Source: Microbacteriaceae bacterium
Lineage (GTDB): Bacteria > Actinomycetota > Actinomycetes > Actinomycetales > Microbacteriaceae
Length of the DNA stretch: 40,103 nucleotides
Direction: 5' to 3'
Assembly: GCA_017744755.1 (NCBI GenBank)
Contig: JAGIAU010000001.1
Location: 1 to 40,103 of the forward strand
Shown: in pieces, positions 28,114-36,102 of the stretch
Position numbering within the stretch: position 1 is the stretch's first letter
Layout of the letters: each line of letters starts with the position of its first letter
Position numbers and translations under genes: made by a program
The notes under the pieces: model-generated
The model's database searches: none
What the model saw: only the letters and a program-made list of their open reading frames with translations
What the model was told of the DNA's origin: nothing

Positions 28114-29544
28114 GTGAACGCACGCACCGCGCCCCTCCCCGCCGCCGCCCACGACGAGCTGCGCGGCCGCGCCGGCGGGCTGCTCGCCGTGCTGTGCGCC
28201 GCGTTCTTCCTCGACGCGCTCGACACCTCGATGCTCAATGTTGCGATCCCGGAGATCGGCGGCGCGCTCGGCATGACGACGACCCTTCCGTGGGTCGTCG
28301 CCGGCTACGTCCTCGGCTTCGGCGGCTTCCTGCTGTTCGGCGGGCGAGCGGCGGACCTGCTCGGCCGGCGGCGCGTGTTCCTCATCGCGCTCGCGGTGTT
28401 CGTCGTGATGTCCGCGCTCGGCGGCATCGCCTGGAACGGCGAGGTGCTCATCGCGACCCGGTTCCTGAAGGGCGTCGCCGCCGCCTTCACCGCGCCGGCG
28501 GCCCTCTCGCTCGTGACCACGAGCTTCGCCGAGGGGCCGGTCCGCACCCGCGCGCTCTCGTTCTACACGGCGACGGGCTCGGCGGGGTTCACCTTCGGGC
28601 TGATCCTCGGCGGCCTGCTCACCGAGTGGGACTGGCGGGCCGTGTTCTTCATGCCGGCGATCGTCGGCGCGGCGACGTTCGCCCTCGGGCTCTGGCTCAT
28701 TCCGGTCCGGCCGGCCGCACCCGCCCGCGGGCGGCTCGACGTCCCCGGCGCCGTCGCGATCACGGCGGGGATGATGGCCCTCGTCTACGCGCTCACGATG
28801 GGGCCGGAGCGAGGCTGGCTCGCCCCGGACGTGCTCGTCGCGGCCGTGCTCGGTGTGCTCCTCCTCCTCGCCTTCGCGCTCATCGAGCGCCGGCAGGGCT
28901 CGCCGCTGCTCCCCGCCGGGCTGCTGCGCTCGTGGCCGCGCGTCCGCGCGAACCTCTCGGCCTTCGTGCTCGTCGGCGGGTGGGGTGCGACGCAGTTCCT
29001 GCTCACGCTGCATCTGCAGGGCGTGCTCGGCTGGTCGCCCCTGCTCACCGCCGCGGCGTTCTGGCCCTGCGGCATCCTGGGTCTGTTCATCGCGCCCGTG
29101 ATCTCGAGGCTCGTGGCGCGGATCACGCTCCTCGGCGTGCTCGCGCTCGGCCAGCTGCTCGCCGTCGCCTCGTACGCGATCCTGCAGTTCGTGGAGCTCG
29201 ACTCGCCCTACTGGGGCGCGCTGTTCCCGGTGTTCGCGCTCATCGGCGTCTCGTTCACCCTGGTGTTCAGCGCGGCGAGCGTCGGCGCCACGAGCGGCGT
29301 CGCGGCGGACGAGCAGGGCTCGGCGAGCGGCGTGCTGCAGACCGCCGCCCAGTTCGGGACGGCGGTGCTGCTCGCCGTCACGACCGCCGTCTACCGGGCG
29401 AGCCTGCCCGCCGAGCCCACGCCGCAGCAGTCCCTCGACGCCGCGCAGGCCGGATGGCTGGTGCCGCTCCTCGCCTCCGTCGTCGCCCTCGTGCTCGCCG
29501 TCCTCGGCATCCGCCGCACCGCCCCACGAAAGGAACAGCCATGA
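28114..29544 (+). CDS. MFS efflux pump (EmrB/QacA, DHA2-like, 14 helices)
   Basis: This 476-residue protein has about 14 hydrophobic helices. Motifs are LDALDTSMLNVAIPEIGGAL (the motif D1-like first helix), RAADLLGRRRVFLIAL (motif A) and GFTFGLILGGLLTEWDWRAV (motif C region and after). These place it with drug:proton antiporters of the DHA2 type. TATACT lies exactly 6 nt before the GTG start, so the mRNA is probably leaderless. Control is by the TetR operator overlapping that box. It overlaps the following gene by ATGA. Confidence 0.93.
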   Translation: MNARTAPLPAAAHDELRGRAGGLLAVLCAAFFLDALDTSMLNVAIPEIGGALGMTTTLPWVVAGYVLGFGGFLLFGGRAADLLGRRRVFLIALAVFVVMSALGGIAWNGEVLIATRFLKGVAAAFTAPAALSLVTTSFAEGPVRTRALSFYTATGSAGFTFGLILGGLLTEWDWRAVFFMPAIVGAATFALGLWLIPVRPAAPARGRLDVPGAVAITAGMMALVYALTMGPERGWLAPDVLVAAVLGVLLLLAFALIERRQGSPLLPAGLLRSWPRVRANLSAFVLVGGWGATQFLLTLHLQGVLGWSPLLTAAAFWPCGILGLFIAPVISRLVARITLLGVLALGQLLAVASYAILQFVELDSPYWGALFPVFALIGVSFTLVFSAASVGATSGVAADEQGSASGVLQTAAQFGTAVLLAVTTAVYRASLPAEPTPQQSLDAAQAGWLVPLLASVVALVLAVLGIRRTAPRKEQP

Positions 29545-29888
29545 CCGCCTACGACCCCCAGGCCCTCCCGCCCGTGATCGTCGCCTACCTCCTCGCGCAT
29601 CAGCAGGAGCACGACGTCGAGACCGCCGTCGCCGCCTTCGCCCCCGCCGCTGTCGTCACCGACGTCGACACGACGCACGTCGGGACCGCGGGGATCCGCG
29701 ACTGGATCGAGCAGGCCGCGAGCGAATACGCCTACACCGTCGCGTTCACCGAGCAGTCGCAGGACGCCGAGGGACGCTGGGTCGTCCTCAACCACCTCGA
29801 GGGCGACTTCCCCGGCGGAGTCGTCGATCTGCGCTTCCGGTTCACGATCGTCGACGGGCTGATCGCGCGGCTCGACATCCAGCCCTGA
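29541..29888 (+). CDS. SnoaL/NTF2-like protein
   Basis: This 115-residue NTF2-fold protein shows LPPVIVAYLLAHQQEHDVET, an early strand pattern AAVVTDVDTTHVGTAGIRDW, and the closing FRFTIVDGLIARLDIQP, typical of SnoaL-like domains. The ATG overlaps the pump stop as ATGA, and AAAGGAAC precedes it. It belongs to the TetR-controlled unit and may bind or modify the same compound; the ligand is unknown. Its stop lies 2 bp from the stop of the convergent gene. Confidence 0.85.
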   Translation: MTAYDPQALPPVIVAYLLAHQQEHDVETAVAAFAPAAVVTDVDTTHVGTAGIRDWIEQAASEYAYTVAFTEQSQDAEGRWVVLNHLEGDFPGGVVDLRFRFTIVDGLIARLDIQP

Positions 29889-29890
29889 TC

Positions 29891-30706
29891 TCAGGCCGTC
29901 TCGGCCTTCCGTCCCGCGCCGTCGACGGTCTGCAGCACCCAGAACGTGAAGAAGAGACCGAGCTCGGTCAGCTCCGCGCCCAGGATGGGGATGCTCTCCC
30001 CGGTCTCGGCCGACACGATCCCGATGACGAGGACCGCGACGACCGCGCCGACCATGCCCAGCGCGACGAGCACGTAGACGATCCGGGCGGCGCGCGCGAC
30101 GGGCGGCGTCCGCTGCACGGCGTTGACGACGGCGAGCGCGGCGAACACGCCGAAGAAGGCGAGCGCGGCGAGGCCGTGGCCCCAGAACACGAGCCAGTCG
30201 TGGGCCAGGAGGTCGACGGCGGCGACGGCGGCGATGACGAGAGCGGCGACGACGAGCGTCGCGCCCGACGTGCGGTCCGCGGCCGGCCGGCGCAGCCGGA
30301 GGACGAGGGCCGTGACCCAGCCTGCGGCGGCGACGATCAGGTAGGTGCCGATCCCGACGGTCACCTCGGTCTCGAACGGCTCGGGCACGCACAGCCGGGC
30401 CCCGCCGGGACAGACGAACTCCAGCCCCGGCACCGACCCGGAGCTCGTCGTCGTCGGGATCAGCGCGACGAGGGGTGCGAAGAGCGCGCCGATCGCCCGG
30501 AGCGTCCGCTGCGGCCCCGGCTCGGACAGCACGAGCATGCCGAGCGAGCAGGCGATGAGCGACGCGACGAAGATGTTCCGCGCGTCGGTGTAGTAGTAGG
30601 CGCTGATCGAGTTGAGCAGTCCGATGCGCGTCGACTCGATCGCGACCCCGGCGACGAGCGCGACGACCGTGGCGGCGATCGCGATCCGCAGGTAGCGATA
30701 GGTCAC
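29891..30706 (-). CDS. Multi-pass membrane protein, function unknown
   Basis: This 271-residue protein has about seven hydrophobic helices. The first is followed by the recognisable SISAYYYTDARNIFVASLIA, and an external loop carries two cysteines (FVCPGGARLCVPEP), a likely disulfide. The motif SISxYYYTxxRN occurs in uncharacterised bacterial membrane proteins related to DUF998. The start is GTG at 30706, since upstream in-frame sequence lacks homology-like character. It lies downstream of the frameshifted hydrolase on the same strand. Confidence 0.78.
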   Translation of the reverse strand: MTYRYLRIAIAATVVALVAGVAIESTRIGLLNSISAYYYTDARNIFVASLIACSLGMLVLSEPGPQRTLRAIGALFAPLVALIPTTTSSGSVPGLEFVCPGGARLCVPEPFETEVTVGIGTYLIVAAAGWVTALVLRLRRPAADRTSGATLVVAALVIAAVAAVDLLAHDWLVFWGHGLAALAFFGVFAALAVVNAVQRTPPVARAARIVYVLVALGMVGAVVAVLVIGIVSAETGESIPILGAELTELGLFFTFWVLQTVDGAGRKAETA

Positions 30707-30767
30707 GGCTCCCACGATAGGACCGTGCAGGGCCGGCGTGGGCGCCCCGCTCGGCCCGCGATCCGGC

Positions 30768-31657
30768 CTAGGCGAGGCGCCTCGCGATCTCGCGCCGCGT
30801 GGTCCGGCCCTCCGGGGTCGGCAGGAGCATCCAGTCATGGACCATGCCGTCGCCGACATGCAGCGCGATCGTCGTCCCGTCGGCCGATGCGCCCCGCCCG
30901 GCGAACGTCGCGGCGTCCGGATGGAGGATGTCGCGGGTGCCGGCGAAGACGTGCAGCTCGCCGAGCCCGTCGAGCGGCCCGCGCAGCGGGCTGACGAACG
31001 GGTCGTCCGTCGAGCGGTCGCCGGCCCAGAGCGCGGCGAGCTCGCGGATGTGGTCGGCGCGCAGGAGCGGATCGCGCGGCGCGATCTCGGCGATGCCCGG
31101 ATCGGTGAACGCGAGATCGAGGGCGGGCGAGAGCAGCACGATGCGCTCCGGTACGGGGCGGCCCGAGCGGACGAGCTCCTGCGCGCGGCGAGCAGTGCGA
31201 TCGTCGCGCCGGCCGAGTCGCCTGCGAGCGCGACCGGCCGTTCCTCGGCCAGCCGGGCGACCAGTCGGGCGACCACGGGCACGACGTCGTCGCGCGTCGC
31301 CCGCGGGACGAGCGGGTAGAGCGGGAGGAGCACCTCGCGCCCGGTCGCGCCGGCGAGCTCGGCGGCCAGCCGCCAGTGCCCCGACTGGATCTCGGCCGCC
31401 CAGGCGCCGCCGTGGACGTAGACGAGGGTCCGTCGTCCGGCGTCGGGGTGCGAGGACGGCGTCAGCCGGAACGTCCGCCATCCCTCGAAGCCGGCCTCCT
31501 CGACGACGACGCCCCGCAGCCCGCGCGGCGGTCGCGGGGGGCGGGCCGATGCGCGCGGGGGGCCGGCGAAGCGGTCCGGATCGAACTGCCAGGCCCGCAC
31601 CCGGGCCGCGCGCAGCAGGCCGATGAGGAGGCGGTTCGAAAGGCTCGTCCTGGACAT
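30768..31657 (-). pseudogene. Alpha/beta hydrolase (HSL-type esterase) with a frameshift
   Basis: The N-terminal part (from ATG 31657) contains the oxyanion motif VYVHGGAWAAEI and the nucleophile elbow ALAGDSAGATIALLAA. The frame then breaks at about 31181-31190, in a GCGCGCGGCG run. The rest continues in another frame with LSPALDLAFTDPG, the catalytic Asp in FAGTRDILHPDA, and His in GDGMVHDWMLLP, ending at 30768. One inserted base would restore LAAAQELV and a protein of about 296 residues with a complete Ser-Asp-His triad. It is either a recent pseudogene or a sequencing error. Lines of regulation (divergent MerR) remain intact. Confidence 0.87.
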
Positions 31658-31701
31658 GCGTTCGCTCCGTTCGAGTGGTGGATCGATGCGGGAGCGAGGC
31701 T

Positions 31702-31730
31702 AAACTCTGACATCAATGTCAAGGTCAAGC
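31702..31730. promoter_or_regulatory. MerR-type operator/promoter for the divergent hydrolase
   Basis: TGACAT-CA-ATGTCA (31708-31721) is a perfect 14-bp palindrome. On the minus strand it lies between TTGACC and TTAGCC, separated by 19 bp. An overlong 19-bp spacer holding a dyad is the hallmark of promoters activated by MerR-family proteins. Confidence 0.75.
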
Positions 31731-31756
31731 CGGAACGATCGGCGGGAGGACGGAGC

Positions 31757-32152
31757 ATGCGCATCGGCGAGCTGAGCGAGATCACCGGCGCGAGCCCGCG
31801 CTCGCTGCGCTACTACGAGTCGCTCGGTCTCATCTCCTCCGAGCGGCAGGCGAACGGCTACCGCGACTACGACGCCGATGCGGCCGCCGCGGTCGCCACG
31901 ATCCGGTCGCTCCTCGACCTCGGCTTCCCCACCGCGCTGATCGAGCACATCCTCCCCTGCACGGGCGACGTGCCGGTCATGGGCGACTGCGGGACGCTCA
32001 TGCGCGAGGTCGCGCGCATCCGCGACGAGATCGACGAGAAGGTCGAGCGCCTCGCCTCCACGCGCGACGCGCTCAGCCGGTTCCTCGCGAGCGCGAGCAC
32101 GGGTGCGGTCGCGGGCGGCAGAGCGAGCGCTCCCGACGCGCCCGCGGTGTAG
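31757..32152 (+). CDS. MerR-family transcriptional regulator
   Basis: This 131-residue regulator starts MRIGELSEITGASPRSLRYY, a textbook MerR winged HTH, followed by ESLGLISSERQANGYRDYD and the dimerisation coiled coil (REVARIRDEIDEKVERLAST). Two cysteines occur in LPCTGDVPVMGDCGTLM, a possible sensing pair, but this layout also occurs in MerR proteins that do not sense metals. GGAGGACGGAGC lies just before the ATG. The divergent hydrolase is the probable target. Confidence 0.92.
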   Translation: MRIGELSEITGASPRSLRYYESLGLISSERQANGYRDYDADAAAAVATIRSLLDLGFPTALIEHILPCTGDVPVMGDCGTLMREVARIRDEIDEKVERLASTRDALSRFLASASTGAVAGGRASAPDAPAV

Positions 32153-32199
32153 AGCCTCGCGTGCGCAGGAGCGCGTTCGCCATCCCCTAACCTCGTCGC

Positions 32200-32970
32200 G
32201 TGACTCCCTTCACGGCGACGTGGACGCTCTTCCTGGTCGGGCTGCTCGTCGCGACCGTCGTGCTGTGGGCGGCGCTCCGCGGCCGGGCGGACGCGACGCA
32301 GCGCTGGACGCTCTTCGGCATCGCCGTCGGGAACTGGGCGATCTCGACGTGGTTCACCTTCGACCGGATCGGCAGCGGGGCGTTCCCCGACTTCGTGCTG
32401 AGCCGGAACTGGCCGCTGCACTTCTGCACGATCTGCACATTCCTCCTCATCCCGGCGATGCTCGCGACGAAGCGGCAGTGGTGGGCGCACCCGCTGCAGA
32501 CGCTGCTCTTCTTCCCCGGCGCGCTCGCCGCGTTCCTCGCGCTCGTCGCGCCGGGCAAGGAGTACGAGGGCGACGGCTTCTGGGTCATGGGAACGCTCTT
32601 CTACGCGGTCCACGGGCTGAACGTCCTGCTGCCCTTCGTGCACGCGGGCCTCGGCCTGTACCGTCCGCGCTGGCGCGACGCGGCGCTGTCGCTCGTGTGG
32701 TTCACGATCCTCGCGCTCGGGGTGCTCGTCGCGACGCTGCTCTGCCGCGCGTTCGTCGACCCGGCGGCGAACTACATGTACTTCTTCGACCCCGAGGGCT
32801 CGGGCATCCTCGTCCTCCTCTGGAACCTGATCGGCATCCCGGTGGTCTACGAGATCCCGCTGCTGTTCATCCTCTACCCCGTGCTCCTCGGCTTCGTCGC
32901 CGCGCAGCGCGGGATCGAACGGCTGCCGGGGCTGCTGCGCCGCCGCAGACCGTTCGCGCAGCCGGCCTGA
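32200..32970 (+). CDS. TMEM164/YwaF-like (TIGR02206) membrane protein
   Basis: This 256-residue protein has about seven helices. The family core is visible as NWPLHFCTICTFLLIPAML (helix 3 with His and Cys) and TLFYAVHGLNVLLPFVHA. Human TMEM164 is an acyltransferase using a comparable Cys/His region; activity of bacterial members is not established. TAACCT (32188-32193) is exactly 6 nt before the GTG start with no Shine-Dalgarno sequence, so it is probably leaderless. Confidence 0.82.
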   Translation: MTPFTATWTLFLVGLLVATVVLWAALRGRADATQRWTLFGIAVGNWAISTWFTFDRIGSGAFPDFVLSRNWPLHFCTICTFLLIPAMLATKRQWWAHPLQTLLFFPGALAAFLALVAPGKEYEGDGFWVMGTLFYAVHGLNVLLPFVHAGLGLYRPRWRDAALSLVWFTILALGVLVATLLCRAFVDPAANYMYFFDPEGSGILVLLWNLIGIPVVYEIPLLFILYPVLLGFVAAQRGIERLPGLLRRRRPFAQPA

Positions 32971-33033
32971 GCACGGTCGCGGGACGGTGCGTCGCGGGCG
33001 GCGCGTCAGCTTCGATCGCTAGCATCACCTGTC

Positions 33034-33720
33034 ATGGTGGACCCGACCCCCAGGGCGTCCGGTCTGCTCGTCGACTGGAACGATGAGCGCGGCTTCGGGT
33101 TCATCGCGCCCGCGGCCGGCGGGCGGAGGGTGTTCGTCCACATCTCGGAGTTCCCCAAGGACGCGCCGCGGCCGGGCGACGGCGACGAGCTCACGTACGC
33201 GGTCGGCAAGGGCGGCGACGGCCGCCCTCAGGCGCTCGCGGTCGAGCTCGTGCACTCGGTCCGCCTCGCGAACGAGGCGGCCCAGCGGGCCGCCGCCGCG
33301 GCCCTCGCCGAGCGGAATCGTGCGCCGGTCCAGTGGCTCCCCCTCGCACTGGTGCCGGTCTTCGCGGTGCTGTTCGTCCTGATCGCCGTGTACTGGGAGC
33401 TGCCGCTGTGGGCGATCCTGCTCTATCCGCTGATGAGCGCCGCGGCCTTCGGGCTGTACTACCTGGACAAGCGCGCGGCGATCGACAGGGGGTGGAGGAC
33501 CCGCGAGACGACGCTGCAGGTCGCGTCCCTCCTCGGCGGCTGGCCGGGGGCGGTCATCGCGCAGCAGGCGCTGCGCCACAAGAACCGCAAGCGCGCGTTC
33601 CAGGCGACGTTCTGGGTGCTGGTCGGGCTGAACATCGTGCTGCTGCTCGTCATCGTCTGGTACCAGGGGCCGATGCAGGGCTTCTTCTCGATGATCACGC
33701 GGCTGATCACCGGGGTCTAG
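33034..33720 (+). CDS. Cold-shock domain fused to DUF1294 membrane domain
   Basis: This 228-residue protein begins with a cold-shock (S1-like) domain: GLLVDWNDERGFGFIAPAAG with the RNP1-like GFGFI, then RRVFVHISEF (RNP2-like). A linker follows, then a DUF1294 domain of three to four helices containing ILLYPLMSAAAFGLYYLDKR and LQVASLLGGWPGAVIAQQAL. This fusion is a known arrangement and places a nucleic-acid-binding domain at the membrane; function is unknown. TAGCAT lies 8 nt before the ATG. The candidate structured RNA follows it. Confidence 0.9.
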   Translation: MVDPTPRASGLLVDWNDERGFGFIAPAAGGRRVFVHISEFPKDAPRPGDGDELTYAVGKGGDGRPQALAVELVHSVRLANEAAQRAAAAALAERNRAPVQWLPLALVPVFAVLFVLIAVYWELPLWAILLYPLMSAAAFGLYYLDKRAAIDRGWRTRETTLQVASLLGGWPGAVIAQQALRHKNRKRAFQATFWVLVGLNIVLLLVIVWYQGPMQGFFSMITRLITGV

Positions 33721-33808
33721 GACACCCGGCGTTCACCCGGCAGAAGTCTCAACTATCCAGCGAAACTTGACGGGTTGTGCGTCGTTTCCCGCTGAGTAAT
33801 CTCTTCTT

Positions 33809-34304
33809 CACCGAAACGGCGAAACACCGGAAGGGGAAGGGCCCAGGCCCGGCTCCGGAGGGTGGCTCCCGCTGGCAGTCGGTGCAGATCTCGCAGGTGA
33901 TCGGAGCCGGGCATTCGTGCGCGGAGTCGATGAGAGCGGGGTGCTGGAAGGTTCGCGAGTCCGGGGATGAGAGTCCTCGGCGGTTCGAACGGGAAGGCGT
34001 GCATCGGCGGTCGGGGTGACGGAACACAACCATCGGCAGGGCTCAGGCCCGGCGGAGCCGGTCTCTTGAGATCGGCGAAGCGAATCCGGTCCTTCGGGAC
34101 GGGAGGACGCCAGGGGAACGTAGTCGCCCATCGTGGATCGTCGGACCGGCCGGGCTTCGGCTCGACCGGCCCGACCGATTCGCACGCAGGGAGCAGGTGC
34201 GCCGCACGAGCGGTCGACGGATTGCAAGCCGTCGGTGGTGAAGGCGGACCCGTGTCGGCACACTGAAGAACCCCGGGATTTCTAGACCCGGGGTTCTTCG
34301 TTTG
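33809..34304 (+). ncRNA. Candidate structured RNA, about 490 nt, class unknown
   Basis: This stretch has no convincing gene on either strand. A promoter-like TTGTGC (33775-33780), 16 bp, TAATCT (33797-33802) precedes it and a strong terminator ends it. Local helices include GGCTC/GAGCC (34040-34059), GTCC-TTCG-GGAC (34089-34100), a 34-nt hairpin of 13 pairs with a TTCG loop (34141-34174) and CGACGG/CCGTCG (34215-34234). It lacks RNase P, tmRNA and SRP RNA landmarks. It could instead be a long 3' UTR of the cold-shock gene. The 5' end is an estimate. Confidence 0.5.
34265..34303 (+). terminator. Strong terminator of the candidate RNA
   Basis: GAAGAACCCCGGG (34265-34277) pairs perfectly with CCCGGGGTTCTTC (34287-34299) around a 9-nt loop, followed by GTTTG. 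It is closer to U-rich on the plus strand than the minus strand. It also separates the region from the convergent ahpD-like gene. Confidence 0.85.
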
Positions 34305-34326
34305 TGCGGGGGAGCCGTGCCGGGGC

Positions 34327-34671
34327 TCAGTGCTCGTGCTCGCCGTACAGCTTGAACGCGAGGCGACCGTGGGAGAACGCGGCGCCGGCCCGCAGCGCCG
34401 CCGAGACCCACGCGGCCTCCGCGATCTCGCCGAGCGTCGCGCCCGCCTTCCTCGCCGCGGCCGTGTGGAAGTCGATGCAGTACACGCACTGCGTCGTCGT
34501 CGCGATCGCCACGGCCATGAGCTCGCGGTACTTCAGCGGGATCTCCCGGCCCTCCGGGGCGAACACGGCGCCGTCGAAGGCGTCGAACGCCGCGAGGATG
34601 TCGGGGGTGTGCTGCTTGTAGTCCCGGGTGTGCTTGCGCTCCTCGGCCGGATCGATGATCGAATCGCTCAT
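34327..34671 (-). CDS. AhpD/carboxymuconolactone decarboxylase-family protein
   Basis: This 114-residue protein has the AhpD-like core IPLKYRELMAVAIATTTQCV, followed by the redox pair CVYC and a downstream His in DFHTAAARKAGATLGEI, the proton-relay pattern of alkylhydroperoxidase-type CMD proteins. It probably reduces a peroxide or disulfide partner. TAGGCT (minus strand; plus-strand 34678-34683) is exactly 6 nt before the ATG at 34671, so the transcript is probably leaderless. Confidence 0.92.
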   Translation of the reverse strand: MSDSIIDPAEERKHTRDYKQHTPDILAAFDAFDGAVFAPEGREIPLKYRELMAVAIATTTQCVYCIDFHTAAARKAGATLGEIAEAAWVSAALRAGAAFSHGRLAFKLYGEHEH

Positions 34672-34700
34672 GGCGCGAGCCTAGTCAGGCGACCTACGGC

Positions 34701-35174
34701 TCAGGCGCGCTCCGCCAGATCGAGGCGCATGAAGGTGCTCTCCGGGTCGAGGGCGTAGCCCTCGAAGGGACCGCACTCGACGAAGCCGCGCGAGGCGTAG
34801 AGCGTTCGCGCGGGGACGAAGTAGTCCTGGGTGCCGGTCTCGAGCCACAGTGCCGACCAGCCGCGGGCCGTGGCCTCCGCGATCGCGTGCTCGAGCAGGG
34901 CGCGTCCCGCTCCCAGCCCCCGCGCGGCGCGTGGCGTCCGCATCGACTTCAGCTCTCCGCCGACCGTCAGCCGCTTGATCGCAGCGGTGCCGAGCAGTGT
35001 GCCGTCCTCCTGGCGCGCCGTCCAGAAGGTGATCGTCGGCTCGAGGAGCGCCGACACGTCGAGCGCGTGCACGCTCTCCGGCGACGACGTCGCGAACATG
35101 TCCGCCAGGTGCTCCGCGATGAGCGCGCGCACGTCCTCGCGCTCCGGACTGTCCTCCGTGATGACGAACCCCAT
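34701..35174 (-). CDS. GNAT-family N-acetyltransferase
   Basis: This 157-residue single-domain acetyltransferase shows the acetyl-CoA loop in MRTPRAARGLGAGRALLEHA (R-x-x-G-x-G-x-G/A pattern), WLETGTQDYFVPARTLYASR and GFVECGPFEGY. These match the PhnO/YedL-like small GNATs that act on amines or amino acids. The start at ATG 35174 gives MGFVITEDSPERED. It follows the SDR gene by 23 bp on the same strand, probably as one operon. Substrate is unknown. Confidence 0.9.
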   Translation of the reverse strand: MGFVITEDSPEREDVRALIAEHLADMFATSSPESVHALDVSALLEPTITFWTARQEDGTLLGTAAIKRLTVGGELKSMRTPRAARGLGAGRALLEHAIAEATARGWSALWLETGTQDYFVPARTLYASRGFVECGPFEGYALDPESTFMRLDLAERA

Positions 35175-35197
35175 GGGCCAATTCTCACCCGGCGAGG

Positions 35198-35956
35198 TCA
35201 GAGGTCGTAGCCGCCCGAGGCCTCGAGGTCCTGGCCGGTGATCCAGCGGCTCTCGTCCGAGGCGAGGAACGCGATGACGGCGCCCACGTCCTCGGGCTCT
35301 CCGATCCGGCCGAGCGCCGCCCGTGCCGCGAGCGGCGCGATGAGCTCGGGGAAGCGATCGAAGGCGTCGCCGCCGAGCCGCGTCCGGGTGGGACCGGGCG
35401 AGACCGAGTTGACGCGGATGCCGCGCGCGGCGAGCTCCTTCGCGAGATAGCGCACGAGGACGACGAGGCCGCCCTTCATCGCGGCGTAGACGCCGTAGCC
35501 GGGTGTGACGCCGGCCGGCTTCGTCGAGCTGCTCGTCGTGAAGACGACCGAGCCGCCGTCGGCGAGCAGCGGCTCGAGTGCCTGGGTGAGGAAGACCGGT
35601 CCCTTCAGCAGGACGCGCTGCAGCCGCTCGTAGTGCTCGTCCGTGATCTCGCCCAGGCGGGCCGCCTCGCCGACCCCGGCGTTGTGGACGAGCACCTGGA
35701 ACGTCGTCGCCCGCCACGTCTCGGCCAGGGCCTGGCGCACCCGCTCCGCGAATCCGGGGAACGCGTCGGCGTCGTCGAGATCGAGCGGCAGCGCGACGGC
35801 GCGCCGACCGAGCGCCTCGACCGCGGCGACCGCCTCGGCGGCGCCCTCCGGGTGGCTGCGGTAGGTCACGACGACGTCGAAGCCCCGCCGGGCGAGCTCG
35901 ATCGAGGCGGCCTGGCCGATGCCGGCGCTTCCTCCGATGACGATGGCGACTGGCAT
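35198..35956 (-). CDS. Short-chain dehydrogenase/reductase
   Basis: This 252-residue classical SDR has IVIGGSAGIGQAASIELARR (cofactor Gly motif), VLVHNAGVGE (NAG), VVFTTSSSTK for the catalytic serine strand, YGVYAAMKGG (Tyr/Lys pair) and SPGPTRTRLGG. It ends EASGGYDL like glucose-1-dehydrogenase-type SDRs. GAGGAGCAGCAC before ATG 35956 fixes the start; the frame stays open further upstream without homology. It is divergent from the yaeQ gene. Confidence 0.92.
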   Translation of the reverse strand: MPVAIVIGGSAGIGQAASIELARRGFDVVVTYRSHPEGAAEAVAAVEALGRRAVALPLDLDDADAFPGFAERVRQALAETWRATTFQVLVHNAGVGEAARLGEITDEHYERLQRVLLKGPVFLTQALEPLLADGGSVVFTTSSSTKPAGVTPGYGVYAAMKGGLVVLVRYLAKELAARGIRVNSVSPGPTRTRLGGDAFDRFPELIAPLAARAALGRIGEPEDVGAVIAFLASDESRWITGQDLEASGGYDL

Positions 35957-36102
35957 GTGCTGCTCCTCTCGGGCCGGGGCGTCCGGCCCTTCCAGCCAAC
36001 CGTTCGAGGCGGCCGCCGCGTAGCACGTTCGCCGCGGAGGCTTGCCTGTTCCTGCCGCGTCCCGGCGGACGGCGGATCGCCCGCCCCGTAAGCTCGTGGC
36101 CC

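Noticed and set aside
34211..34236. A tRNA-Cys-like anticodon arm (CGACGG-ATTGCAAG-CCGTCG)
   Set aside because: The hairpin resembles a GCA anticodon arm, but there is no acceptor stem, D-arm or TTCRA T-loop around it. It is treated as one hairpin of the candidate RNA.
33749..34263. Open frames over the candidate RNA region (for example minus strand 33808-34263)
   Set aside because: Ser/Pro/Arg-rich translations without homology-like features, no ribosome-binding site, and no third-position GC bias; the hairpins and terminator explain the region better.
33809..34304. RNase P RNA, tmRNA or SRP RNA as the identity of the structured region
   Set aside because: I looked for the RNase P GAGGAAAGTCCGG core and 3' ACAGAA segment, the tmRNA GGGGCTGA start and tag frame, and the SRP GGAAGGAAGCA loop. 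None is present.
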